Of a stretch of DNA of 64,000 nt, positions 1 to 14,951 are shown piece by piece; positions within the stretch are counted from its first letter, which is position 1; each line of letters opens with the position of its first letter. The stretch is taken from assembly GCA_030272155.1 (NCBI GenBank), contig CP126205.1, forward strand, positions 3,770,501 through 3,834,500, in the 5' to 3' direction. The notes beneath the pieces are model-generated. The model made no database searches. It worked only from the letters and a program-made list of their open reading frames with translations, and was not told the DNA's origin. This DNA is from Tetradesmus obliquus (Eukaryota > Chlorophyta > Chlorophyceae > Sphaeropleales > Scenedesmaceae). The position numbers and the translations under genes are program-made.

Positions 1-155
1 CCAGGCATGCAGCATGCCAACCGCATGCACAGATACTGCACGTCAGCCAGTGCTCTTTTCAAAGCTGCCCAATAAAAACCTGTTGTGGGTCATACCTTCT
101 AAGACGGTGCCAGGACCCACATGTAACTATCCTCTCTCAAACAATCTGGACCCAC

Positions 156-1002
156 CTTGAGCAGCATCACCAGCGACGGCAGGCTGTTGTGAAACACCAG
201 CACCTGTTCAAAAGGGAAAGACGACAGCAGGTCGAACCAGAACCAGCCCTTGAGGTAGCGGCTGGCAATGCCGTGGCGGTCGCTGATGAGCCGGCCATCG
301 TGCCCTGCAGGTGTAGAGAAGCCAGATGCAGCAAAAAAGGCAGCAGCAGGCGGCCATAATTCAAGGTCTTCAAGACGCCGTGCATGCTGCGCTTGCAGGG
401 CTGCAGATGTAGCAGGCGGAAGCCTTCACGAAGCACATGAAAATTACTCATGTGCTTTGAGGTGCCATCACTTCAGGGCTGCAGGACTTGCAGCAAGGAC
501 AGAGGGCTAGCAGCAAGCCGCAGGCATCCACTCCCTCTTTGGCATAACTTTCATTGTGACAGCAGTGACTACGGCAATCAGCAGGGCCATGTGTTGCAGC
601 TGAGCATGTGTGACGCTTCACTCACCCAGCACAGCTGTGTGGAAGTTCATCCAGATGTCACACATGAAGATCAGGTTGATGGTCAGGTCCAGAATAGACA
701 GAGGGTTGCCCAGGTCGCTCTGCAGGACAGCACGCAGCAGCAGCAGTTGTACGCAGTGCCGAGTCGCGGTTTTTCCAATCGCCCCTGCTCCTGGCTGCAT
801 ACAGATTGATGTTCCCACGGTACAGAGCGGCATGGGCAAGAGCCTGATGCGCAGCAGCGCTGGCCGTGCTACTCACAAAGTCGATTTTGAAGGCCACAGC
901 GTAGGGCAGCACTGTCGCCAGGTACGTGAGCAGCAGCAGCATGACGATGTTCCAGCCCAGCATGATGTTGCCGGTTGGCAGCAGCACATCCCAAAAGAAG
1001 GC
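156..1002 (-). CDS. Voltage-gated K+ channel, EAG/CNG-type, partial (S1-S3 exons)
   Basis: Three exons on the minus strand can be read with consistent phases: 1002-877, 719-626 and 304-156, each between an AG acceptor and a GT donor. The first encodes a hydrophobic helix typical of S1 (around GWNIVMLLLLTYLATVLPY). The second carries S2 (DLTINLIFMCDIWMNFHTAV), with the acidic residue and trailing Asn-Phe-His seen in EAG, plant Shaker and cyclic-nucleotide-gated channels. The third carries the S2-S3 linker and S3 (ASRYLKGWFWFDLLSSFPFE), a hallmark of this superfamily. The protein should be a plasma- or organellar-membrane cation channel. S4, the pore and any cyclic-nucleotide-binding domain would lie beyond position 1. 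The start codon is not identified; possible upstream exons are listed separately. Family is confident; EAG versus CNG subtype is open. Confidence 0.85.
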
Positions 1003-1637
1003 CTGCACAGTGAATCGAAGACGGCGGCGGCTGACAGCGTCAGTTGCAAGCCACCTCAGGTCTTGCGTTATATTGTGGTGTTGCGCTGGGGTAGCGTCTA
1101 GTCAATTCTGCCTGCCAGTCTGCTGTTCAATGCACCACCTGAGCGCGTGTAGCAGTGATTGTTGGTTAGGGTGCCGCCACATGCAACAAAGTGTCATCTC
1201 TGAACACACCTTTGCCAGCAAGCCTGCCTGCCTTATGATGTCCTTTGGAGACCAGCCAGCCGTGCTGTCCTCTACTGTCTGCTTTGGCTTGGGACTGATG
1301 AGTGATTGGTTCACATCAGCGTGCCGGCTGCAGCAAAGCAGAGCACAATCAAGGCAAGCAAAGTGAAACAGAGTACATAGGCTGCTGCGTGAACGGATGT
1401 TTACTGCTGCTGATGCGTGTGACGCACGTGCAGCAGGCTTGCAGGATACTAGCAGGCGTGTTGTTGCAGTGGCGCACAGCTGTGCACACAGCAGCTGCAG
1501 AAGGTGCTGGCCCGGCAAGCAGAACGAGGCATGTACAGGATTATCCTCACAGTGCATGATGCAATAGACGCGCTACAACTCTCTTCTGACCGCTGCTGCA
1601 CCAAGTCTGCAAAGTACCAAGGCGCTGAGATACTCAC

Positions 1638-1729
1638 TGTGGCGACAGCGGCTTCACATCATTGGTTGAAGACGCCATGGCAGCATCGTATGCAGCTGGT
1701 ATGCTCCATTCCTGTCCTTGCTGCTTTTC

Positions 1730-1769
<40 letters not shown>

Positions 1770-2922
1770 TGCTTCTGTTGGCAAGTTGTGGGGCTGGCTG
1801 CAGCTGCCCATGCTGCCTCCTCTTCCCCACAGCCGCAAGCAATGCTGGCAGCTCCTGCGCCACTCGTGCAAGCTGCAGGTGATTCTGCTGCATGTTCTAG
1901 ACTAGCGCTGCTTACTGATGCAGCTGTTTCTGCTGCTGTTGCTGCTGCTGGCTGTGTTTCTGGGCTGTCCTGCAAGCCGGCACCTCCGCTGCAGCTGCTG
2001 TCGTTGTGCATGCTGCCCGCCGCACTCCCAGCTGCAGCAGCAACCTGCAGCAGGACAACAACAGGGAGCTCAGCAACTGCACTATAAACACCAACAAATG
2101 CCTGGTGTAGCCCCTCAACAGCAGCAGATGTAGGCACAGCTGAGCTCACAGTGAGTGAGTGAGTGACTACCCAGGCAGCTCTGCAGCTCCTGGGTAAGGT
2201 AAGGCTAAGAGGATGTGTGTGGCCAGGGGCGGCGCCCCTGGGCTCCACACCCTCTACCTGTTTGAGCTCACAGCCTTGCAGGAAAGCAGCATGTTGTGTC
2301 TGCCAAGCGCTGCTGCTGCCGTACCTGCGCCTGGTTGGCTGCCCGCACATGCATCACCACATCAGCAAGGCAGGGCTTGAACAGCTTGGTGGACAGCATG
2401 AGTGGCGAGGGCAGCAGCTGCTGTTGATGCTGTGCCTGCTGCTCTTGCTGCTGCATGAGCTGCGGAGCTGCTGCCTGCGCTCCTGCGGACTGCTGATGGG
2501 TGCTGTCTGTGCAGTGGCAGTGTGCGCAAGCGCCCACTGGCTCTGCTGCTGCTTCTGCTGCTGATGCTATTGTCTGTGTTGCAGCTGCTGTTGCTTCGCC
2601 AAGAGGCACTTCCAGCTGCACAACTGGCTTGGGGCGGCAGAGGGTCAACAGCTGCTGCTCTTGACATGAACCACTACAGTTGCTGTCTGCTGCGAGACAC
2701 GCAACCTGCTGCTGTAGCTCCTGCACTGCTGAAGCTGCTGACGCTTCATGTGTTTGGCTGCACAACTGCTCATGACTATTGGCTGGTAGCTGGCTGGAGC
2801 ATGCAGTGCTCTGCAGCTGCTGCACTTGTTTGCCCAGCAGGTTGCTGCCATTTTGACCATCGTTCTGTGAGACCAGTACTGCCCCAAGGAGGTCTTTGAT
2901 CTCGGCCAGCAGTGCATGCAGC
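1638..2922 (-). CDS. Possible upstream Gln/Ala-rich exons, gene unassigned
   Basis: Two long open stretches on the minus strand are bounded by plausible splice sites: 2922-2325 (acceptor ttgcag, donor GTACGG) and 2139-1638 (acceptor ctcag, donor GTGAGT). The first begins with an amphipathic segment (LLAEIKDLLGAVLVSQ) and becomes Gln/Ala-rich. The second contains a poly-Gln run from a CTG tract at about 1734-1765 and ends near NDVKPLSP. They share strand with the K+ channel exons about 0.6 kb downstream and could be its long N-terminal region, but no channel-specific motif is visible and the connecting exon was not found. They may belong to a separate low-complexity protein, or be non-coding. 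Confidence 0.3.
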
Positions 2923-3030
2923 CTGCAAGTCAAAGTAAGGCCTTCCAGTCAGCAGTAGCCCCACATGGGCACATGGGGGTGTTGCGCTGGTAGCGTTCAC
3001 CGACCTCGCGGTTTCTTCAGCTGAAGCCAT

Positions 3031-4944
3031 TTATTTACCAGGCTCGAACTGTGAGAACTACCCTCCGCGACTATTCGAGTACAAGCAGCCCATTGCTCGG
3101 ATGCCCATTTCGTGCGTGGACACCAGGCTTCTTACAATATGCAGCACGCCGAAAATATTCACATCTATGAACAAGTCCAATCTAAGCTTCTACGACTCTA
3201 GCCTGGGCAAGGCGGGCCTGACAAACCCTAGCAGCTGTAACTCATTCACCCCCAAACCACGTTCTCTCATCCACCACACGCTTAAGCTGACGCACCCACC
3301 TTCATCAGAGGCCTGGTTTGGTACAAGTGCACTGCAGTGTCGGTGATGTGTTTGTGGTGCCACCCCAGGACACACCTGCCAACACGTGTCAGACTGCGTA
3401 CAGGACGTGTCCTGTACCATGCTGTGCAGTGCTGTGACAGCCGCACCTGCAGCAGCGCTGTTGTTGCCATTGGCATGCAACATAAATCTCTCACGTGTTG
3501 CGTAGCACCATCACGATTGGCTGCCGCAGAAAGGGCAGCAGCCAGGATACGACGCCATCGTGTCTGCCTAGCTGCCTGCTGCTGTGTGCTGCCCTCGAGC
3601 TTCGTGCTGTGATATGAACAGTTCCTAGGCAACAAGCTGCAAAATAATGTGTACAAGCTGAGCATCGAACAGGTAACAGCGTGGTGACAGTCATCATCGT
3701 ACCAATCTGGAGCAGGCCTGGCTGGTTCGCTGAGCTAGTGACAGCAGAGCGGCCAAAGGAAAGCACCTGTGAGCATGCTGCTGACGCATCTTGGGCGCGG
3801 TAGCGGGCTATAATTTGATGTGTTGAAGAAGAAGAGGGGTTACACGGTGTGCACAGGCAACTACGTTGCAACGAACACCCGAAAATCTGGAAACGTCGCA
3901 GATGACTCAGCAAAACAGGCCGTCACTCAAGGAGACTCACCCCAGAAAGTCTCTCTGTGTGTGTAACTTGACGTATGGCCTTGCAGGCAAAGCCGTCAGT
4001 CACAGCACACGCAGTGTTGATGCTAAACAAAGGCAGGACTAGTGTAAACAGTGTCAGTGACAGCAAGCTGCAGTTTATGCAGTGCAGCGGGCGGGCTGAA
4101 CCCACAGAACAACATCCACCAGCAGCAACACAGCCTGGCAGGCGGTGGTCTGAGGCGACAAACTGGGGAGAGAGAGCAGAGGACAAGCCAGCTGCTGCAA
4201 GGGCCGCACAACTACATTTTGCAGCAGCGATACGACAACTTACAGCTCCTGCAAAGCAAGACGGCTAGCTCTGGCATGTCAGAGGCTCACAGAGAAAGCA
4301 CGTACACACAGTGAGAAGAAGGCCATCACCGCCGCACCACACACAAACCATTGCCACGCAACACAGTATGCCAGGCAATAAAAGGCTGGTGTGTGAGCAG
4401 CCGATTTCTATACCGTGACGGCACCCTAGCCGTAGCAGCAAAGTCCGCAAGTGCATCCCAAAAAGCACCTACTGCTGCTCTCACAGCCACTTGCTCCACC
4501 AGCTGGGGTACCCCAAGGTCACTTGACACAGCCCACGCTGCCCTGCGGCCTTTCTCAAAAGCATGCACTGCTGCAAGACAAGATTTGATGTGTTGGTTTG
4601 AGAGCAACACTGACCGCAGAACGCATTAGGATGGCAAGAGCTGTCTGACAGGCTATCAGCAAGGCAATGACCTGGCAGTCACTGACTTGTTGTCACAGTT
4701 CAACTGCCAGTCACAAGCGTTTTACCTTTTACTACGTTGAATTTATATTGCACCTTAAAATCTTCAGATATATGTCTCTGGGTGACCGTGTGTAACCAGC
4801 TACGAAAGCAGCAGCACTTGCGACCGCCGTTTTGTGTCTTGACCTGCTCGGTGTTCAGAACTTGTGAAAGTTGTTTCGCTGGTAAGAGCCGTACACTAGA
4901 CAACTACACGAAAAGTTTAGGACAACCAGCAGCTGCCAGCAGCA

Positions 4945-4979
<35 letters not shown>

Positions 4980-4980
4980 G
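3031..4980. other. Intergenic region upstream of TRM61, no supported gene
   Basis: No recognisable protein motif was found on either strand. A minus-strand open frame at 4326-4610 (containing LAAVHAFEKGRRAAWAVSS) has coding-like composition but no splice context or recognisable domain. The last 300 bases carry an AT-richer stretch and then a CAG tract at about 4933-4978 directly before the TRM61 start. The TRM61 promoter presumably lies here; no clear TATA box is visible. Confidence 0.4.
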
Positions 4981-8628
<3,648 letters not shown>

Positions 8629-8750
8629 GCGCTGCTAAGCTGGCTTGAAACCTTTTATTTTGTGCGGCTGTTGTGGTGTCCTTTGGTGGCTACTGGCCCA
8701 CTCGTGCACAGCGTTTTATGCCATATCTGCATAATGCAAGCCTGGCGCGT

Positions 8751-8755
8751 TGTAA
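8751..8755 (+). terminator. TRM61: Candidate TGTAA polyadenylation signal for TRM61
   Basis: TGTAA, the usual chlorophyte polyadenylation signal, lies about 120 bases after the TRM61 stop codon. The match is short, so this rests mainly on position. Confidence 0.45.
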
Positions 8756-9177
8756 GGCATGCTGAGGCATGTGTCACGCACATAGGCTGCTTGACATCGC
8801 AGTTTGCATTTGGGTTACGCTGCTGTCATCTGACGCGGGAAAGTTGCTTGAGAAACAGTGGCACATCATCAAGTCCAAGATAACAGCCTGTCGCACGTGC
8901 ACACTTTGTCCAATGTTGCTGAGACAGCCAACGAATTGTGCTAGAGTGACTTTCCACCCTCACGCCTGTAACACCCGTTGACGGAACAAACCGCCGCCCC
9001 AGGCCCAGCACATACAGTGTCCTTTGGATCCTGGCTTTGTCTAGAATTCGTCATTGTACATACTATGCAGTACGTGTATCATGGTATCGATGACCACCAG
9101 ATCTACTGCTTTAAAAATCAAAATCACCATCACACATCCATGCTTGTACATGTGGTGCATGCTTACTGTGATACAAG

Positions 9178-9278
9178 GTGGCACCTCCAGGTCAGCGCCA
9201 ACACGTACAGCGCCAGCCTACGGTGCAGTGCGTGACGGACGGCGCTGTAACGTGTGGGCGCAGACCTGGAGGTGCCAC
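9178..9278 (+). ncRNA. Long-stem hairpin, candidate small-RNA precursor or MITE remnant
   Basis: Bases 9178-9214 (starting gtggcacctccaggtc) are almost perfectly complementary to 9241-9278 (ending gacctggaggtgccac). The stem is about 37 bp with only a few mismatches, around a loop of about 26 bases. The region is intergenic, about 550 bases after TRM61 and 310 before a hAT element. Such a stem is within the size range of algal miRNA precursors but could equally be an old inverted-repeat transposon. No flanking target duplication was found. Confidence 0.5.
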
Positions 9279-9587
9279 TGGATGTGCCCGGCACCAAATT
9301 CTCGGAGAAGTTCTCTGTGCCACTGCCACCACAGCCAGGCCGCCCTGCCAGCCAGCCCTTTTCAGTGCCCACTCAAACAACTAACTGCACGTCTCTTCAG
9401 CAAAAGCAGCCAGAAGCAGCAGCTTTGCACTGCCAAATCACTAAAGGCGACCACTGCGAACGCAAAAGCTGGCGCTGGCCAGACTCAGCTGAAGCCTGGG
9501 GCGATGGCCACTGCCTGGGCCAGCATCATCCATGGCGCTGCCGCAACCACACCAACACCAAACATGCGACCAAACAGTGGTCTGCGG

Positions 9588-10266
9588 CAGGGATGCTCAG
9601 TACGCTGTACGTTCTGTACGTTGTACGCTGTACGTTGTACGTTGTACGCTGCTTGGGGGCTTCTGTACGTACCCCTTGTACGTGTCTGTACGTTGACTAC
9701 ACCATTGGGCCCTGCTGCTACTGCTGCATCACTGATGCAGGCTGCTGCCCTCTAGCCCAGGGGCTAGGTCTAGGAGTAACATATTTTGAAGTAGATAACA
9801 GTATTTTGATGTTTATAACAGTCATACACTTGCTGCACTGCTGACACCAGTGCCATCCCCAGTCAGGTGCACGTGGCAGCGTGTTTTGGTGCCACTGAAC
9901 GTGTGGTTGCAGTGCTTGCACATATAGTCAGTGGTATTGGTCTTTTTGGTGACAACATCGCAGTGATCGAGAGGATTAGTGGACCTTTTCCACGCATCCT
10001 GGTTTGCAGAGGCGGCGCTGGAGGCCATTGCAGCTGCTCAATGTCAAACGATTATGTAAATATATTATAAATATTTAAACAAGCTAAATATCAGCAACAT
10101 TCTGCACTTGTACGTGGTTATTATGTTACTTCCAGTGAGGTGTTGACCCAGCACGTTACATGTTTACTGAACAGCAGCGTACAAACAGCGTACATTGCAA
10201 CGTACAGCGTACTATACGCGTACAGTACGTTGTACGCTGCCCAAAACAACGTACTGAGTATCCCTG
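9588..10266. mobile_element. Non-autonomous hAT transposon, 679 bp, with 8-bp target duplication
   Basis: The element starts CAGGGATGCTCAGTACG and ends CGTACTGAGTATCCCTG, a terminal inverted repeat of about 17 bp in hAT style. It is flanked on both sides by the same 8-bp sequence GTCTGCGG (9580-9587 and 10267-10274), the hallmark hAT target-site duplication. Inside each end are clustered GTACGTT/GTACGCT-type heptads (about 9598-9700) and their inverse (about 10185-10250), likely subterminal transposase-binding repeats. The interior holds a minus-strand remnant with a BED zinc finger. Most of the transposase is missing, so it could only move in trans. Confidence 0.92.
9822..10028 (-). pseudogene. 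BED zinc-finger remnant of hAT transposase
   Basis: A 68-codon minus-strand frame contains the pattern CKHCNHTFSGTKTRCHVHL, a BED-type zinc finger that binds DNA at the N-terminus of many hAT transposases. The frame stops soon after the finger and no RNase-H-like or hAT C-terminal dimerisation domain follows within the element. It is therefore a truncated relic. Whether it is transcribed is unknown. Confidence 0.8.
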
Positions 10267-10308
10267 GTCTGCGGCCTGTGCAGGCTGCTAACAGCTTTGT
10301 CAGCCTTG

Positions 10309-12880
10309 CTACTTGCCTGCTCTGGTGCGTGCGCGCGTGTGTGCGCTTGTGCATATGCGTGAGCGTGTGCGTGCTGCTACTGGCATGGCGGCTGCCGAAT
10401 CTTTCTTGCTGCTGGTGTGTGCTGCTACTGGCATGGCGGCTGGGTGCACCTTCTGCACTGCCTGCCGCAGCCTACACGCTAGCATGTCAGCGCTCACGCT
10501 GCCCCAAGCTGGATGCTGCTGCAGGAGGCTGTGCACAGCCTTCCACTGAATTGCCGAAGCTGCCGCTGGTGCTGCTACTGCTGCTGTGCAGCGCAGCAGC
10601 TGCCCCAGGTGCTGGCCCTGCAAGCTGGCTACTGCTGGGTGCTGCCACAGGCGATTGAACAAATCAGGCCGGTTGCTGCTCACAGCTTCTGCCAGTGCCT
10701 GGCTCCATCCATCGGTACTGAAGCGGGCTGGCTCGCCTGCCGTTGGCGCAGATGCTGTTGATGCCTCAAGCGAGCTGTCAAGCAGTGCGCGCAGCATCTT
10801 GGCCACAGTCTCCCTCCACATGCTTTTCTGATCCATGCGTATCGCCAGCGCCAAAGCAGGCACCAGCACGTCATCAGCAGCTGCCACAGCCCTGGATCCT
10901 AGCAGCACTGACAGTGCAGGCATGCTGCCGCCTTCAACCGCTGCGCGTACTGCTGCAGCTGGCTGCAGCTGGTGGAAAGCAGGAGCTTCAGCCGCCAGCA
11001 GCTGCAAGCTCTGGTGTCTCCTTTAGCTGCTGCGGCCTCTACCATGGGGGCTAGCTGAGCGCCGCTGATGAGCTTGGCCACCGGCAACTTGAAGAGTATC
11101 TGCAGCAGTTTCATGATGAAGCCCTCGCCATATCTTCGTGGTGCCTCTACTGCCTTGTTCATGACAGCTGCCACTGTATCTGCTGGTAGCTGCCGTGCAG
11201 CTGGCAACTCGAACAGTGATTGCAGGATGCTAATGATGAAGTCCTCTTTGCACTTTAGTGATACCTCTAATGCCTTGTTCATCAGAGCTGCCACTGCTTC
11301 TGCTGATAGCTGCGCTGCAGCTGGCAGGCAAACAAGAGGATGCAGGAGGTGAACCAAAGGTGCAAAAAGCCTTGGTTGGTTGCCGGCGTCCAGCACAATA
11401 GCCCGCTCCATTGCTGGTAGTAGCTGCTCATGAGTCACTGCATCAAAGGCCTTCAAGGATAGCAGGATGCTGCTCAGCTGCGATGTGTGCCCGTTCGACT
11501 GCAGTGTGCAGCAATTCCGTGATCATGTCCTGCGGAGCTGACAGTTGGGCGCTGTTCTGCGAGACGCGTAGTACATTCACAGCATTGTTTGGTGCAGTTT
11601 TGCTGGTGCTGTTGAGGGACAGGTACAGCAGGCCATGCAGGTCTGCATCATCAACCTGAACATGAAACATGGTGGCAAGGGCAGCAGCAGCAGCAGCACC
11701 AGCAGAAACATTAGCAGCCACAGCAATATAGATCACTCCTCTTCTACATTTGGTCAAAGCACAATGTTCACGCTCAATGACGGCACACACACACGTTGCT
11801 GTAGATGATCAAAGGTGACGGACTGCAGCACAGGACATGCAGCTTCAGAAACCTACCGGGCAGAAGAGGTGGTCTTTGGTGAACAGCGTGTTGATGATGG
11901 GCGGGATGTCACCCGCAAGGCCCAATGAGCTGTGCACGGTGACCCATACTTCGACTCCTGCAGGACAGCAAGCACGGCAATGGGTCGAACACACATGTAG
12001 CAGGAGGCAATGTGACATGTCGTCCTCTCTATGCCCAGGCCCTGGCTGTGCTGCGCATCTTGCAGCATGACAGCTGCGGCAGCTGTGCTGTCAGGCTCAT
12101 TGTTCGCACGCATGCAGATTGCTAATCGCAGAATTTTTATACACTTTCAGCTCTCCTGCAAGGCTTTCCTGCAAACCTGTGGGTGACTGGAGCTCTGTGC
12201 ACAGTTTGCAGCTGACAGCGGTATGAACAGCAAACTGATGCAGGAGCGTGACGGCCACCCCATCGGGCATGCGGCAGTGGCGTGACTAGCTCAGGACAAC
12301 TGATGGTATTCTCACCTTCTACACGCTGCCTGGCTGCTGCAACAATCTTTGAGTACGGTACCCTGACGCCGGAGTCGCACAGCAACTTTGCCAGGCTGCG
12401 GGGCATGTGTGGGATGGCAAGCAGTCCTGCAGGAATGCTGGGGTGCTCTGCCAGGCGTGCTTCTGGCAAGCTGCTGAGCAGCCAGCGCACCACAGCAGTT
12501 GCCTTGGCAAGCAGCTTGGTGGTCCTGGCCTGTGCTGCTTCTGCTACTGCCGGCAGCAGCCATGCAGGGCTGGGCTGCTGCTTCTGCAGCTGCATCCAAG
12601 CAGAGCGCAGCAGCTTGCTGCTTGCACACATGCAGCAGACGTCCAGCAAACTCCATGCGCCCACTGCATTGAATGAGGCAGCATCGGAACACTTATGCCT
12701 GACTGGCCGCATCTGAGTCAAAAGCTTCGTTGTTTCACACGCTGAGTGGAAGAAACAGCAGATACCGTTGCCTGCTTGCAACTGACAGCACTGCTGAGCA
12801 GTAGTGCTGGTGGAAGTGCGCCAGCCTATCACCTGCAAAGGTAGCCTCAAGCAGCTCGTTCAATCTTTCTGTGTCCATCA
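10309..12880 (-). pseudogene. Disrupted helical-repeat protein gene of unknown family
   Basis: Reading minus from an ATG at 12880 (MDTERLNELLEATFAG), long open stretches follow one another but not in one frame. A good junction exists between 12316 (donor GTGAGA, after KIVAAARQRVE) and 11957 (acceptor ctgcag, VEVWVTVHSSLGLAGDIPP), ending at 11857. Apparent frame changes occur near 12750, at the GT dinucleotide run near 11785, near 11450 and near 11000. Around 11400-11100 there are about 45-residue Leu/Ala repeats (AAVMNKAVEAPRRYGEGFI and a diverged neighbour), suggesting an alpha-helical repeat fold. No known catalytic motif is visible. Either this is a decaying gene-family member, the sequence has indel errors, or some breaks are unrecognised short introns. 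Confidence 0.5.
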
Positions 12881-13802
12881 CGGCAGCGTATGATTCAACC
12901 GTGCTCGGTTGCCTTCAAACAATGCAACCGTTTGACATTCGCAACGACGTATGCTCGCGCCATGCACGTTATGGTTTCAATGCCTCATATGCTTTCGGCA
13001 TCATTGATGAATACCTTGAACCAGCGGTGGACACAGTTTGACCAGCGACGAGCGTCTAGACTGCCTTTGGAAAGAGGTTAGGGTTTGGTTGACCTCCCAT
13101 CAAGCAGGCAGCAAGCAGAGAGTTTTGAGTTGACCTCCCATCAAGCAGGCAGCAAGCAGAGAACACTGATGACGATACCCTTGTACAGCTTCAAGGGAAT
13201 CACCATACCAAACGAAGGTCAGATGACACACTGCAGCTTGCACATGCTCACAGTAGGGGAGTGCCGTGCTGGTTTGCCGCCGCCAGTGGTTGCAGCACAT
13301 TCCCACAGCCCGACTGCTTAGCCGCATATGTTTCCTGAGAGGTGACTGGGTCCCCGCATCTGCTGAGCAGCAGCGTCACGTCCGATACAGAATTGGAGCA
13401 CACCAGCAGCATTCAAAGCGCGCAGCTGACCAGCGGTCTCTCCGCACGAAATCACCCTGCAAGCCTGACTTTGGCGTGTATGTTATTCATGGGTTATAAC
13501 GTGCAAGCAGGTCAATCATTGCAATTATAATGCAGCATAGTGAGTACTTACATGGCTAGAAGTGCTATGTTGCAAGGCGGGAACATCGCCCAAATTTCCA
13601 GGCCACAGCCGTCATCCACGACAAGCCCGCTGGGCAACCACCTGATCCATCAGAATCAACCGTAGACAGGAGTCCTGCTCACTGGCACACTGCCCTGATC
13701 ATGCCTACGGAAACACTGTGCAGCGCAAACAATGCCCGCAGATGCGCGGAAACACTGTGCAGACGCGCGGTGAACGCTGCCAGAATCCAACTATCTCCTA
13801 AA
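12881..13802. other. Intergenic region without a recognised gene
   Basis: No supported coding region was found. A 41-bp-period direct repeat is listed separately. The right end borders the echo copy of the ClpR terminal exon. Confidence 0.4.
13089..13162 (+). repeat. Short direct repeat, two units, period 41 bp
   Basis: The sequence ttgacctcccatcaagcagg begins at 13089 and again at 13130, with about 33 identical bases in each unit. It lies in non-coding DNA. Confidence 0.9.
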
Positions 13803-13862
13803 CCACGCCGGTGCGCAGCACTCCGCCGCTCAGCCGGTCCACAAAGCCCAGCCCCCTAGCCA
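13803..13862 (-). repeat. Echo of ClpR terminal exon beyond the stop codon
   Basis: On the minus strand the final codons of ClpR plus stop (LGFVDRLSGGVLRTGVV, then TAA-like end) recur about 210 bases downstream of the true stop at 14013. This is an echo of a coding/3'-flank boundary rather than of a splice junction. Confidence 0.9.
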
Positions 13863-14012
13863 CAGAACTTTGACCAGCACCTCTCTTGCGCCCGCACACG
13901 ATTATGCAGCGCACACTATTGTGCAGCGCAAGAACAGACGCAGCAGATGCACGCTCAACACACCACCCCATTTCATCCACTCATCAACATGTGTAAATAG
14001 GTGTAAGGTAAC

Positions 14013-14290
14013 TTACACCACGCCGGTGCGCAGCACGCCGCCGCTCAGCCTGTCCACAAACCCAAGCTCCTCCAGCCCTTTAGCCACTGCAGGCGGCGTG
14101 ACCATGTCACCCTCTGTAACATACACGTCATCAATCAGGCCCCAGTCCTGCGCCTGCTCAGGCGTCATGAACGTGTCGCGGCACGTCTGCTGCTCGATCT
14201 CGTCCACAGTCATGTCTGTGAACTTCATGTAGTACTTGGCGTACAGCTGCAGCAGCAGCAGCAGCAGCAGCGGCGGCAGCAGCAGGAGTG

Positions 14291-14321
<31 letters not shown>

Positions 14322-14763
14322 GGTTATGTGAGGGTCATGTTGCAGGTCTGCTGCTCGATCTCGTCCACAGTCATGTCGGTGAACTTCATGTAGTACTTGC
14401 CGTACAGCTGCGGCAGCAGCAGCAGGGTGATGTGAGGGTTATGTCGGTGAACGTCCTGTAGTTATTGGCGTACAGCTGCGGCGGCAGCAGCAGCAGCAGC
14501 AGCATGTGAGTCGGGGTGGGCAACACGAGAGAGTAAACAGCAGCATGCAAGGAATCACAAGCCAAACAGCAGCAGCAGCAGCATCAACAACAGCAAACCA
14601 CAAGAGAAAAGCCTGCAGCAGCAGCGTCGCACCTGGTAGATGGCGTTCAGCTCCTGCACTGTTGCCGCGATGGCGTAGATGTCACCCTGCGAGCCGCCCA
14701 TGGGCTGCGTCATCATGATGCGCGTGTTCTTCATGCTGAAGCGCTGGCCCTTCTCACCAGCAG

Positions 14764-14814
<51 letters not shown>

Positions 14815-14900
14815 GGCAGGTCGGCAGATGATCATAGCTGGCTGCGTCATCATGATGCGCGTGTTCTTCATGCTGAAGCGCTGGCCCTTCTCACCAGCAG

Positions 14901-14951
<51 letters not shown>

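Noticed and set aside
9560-9600. Reverse-transcriptase-like peptide NSGLRQGCS
   Set aside because: The match straddles the left end of the hAT element and its target duplication, so it is a chance junction; no other RT motif is nearby.
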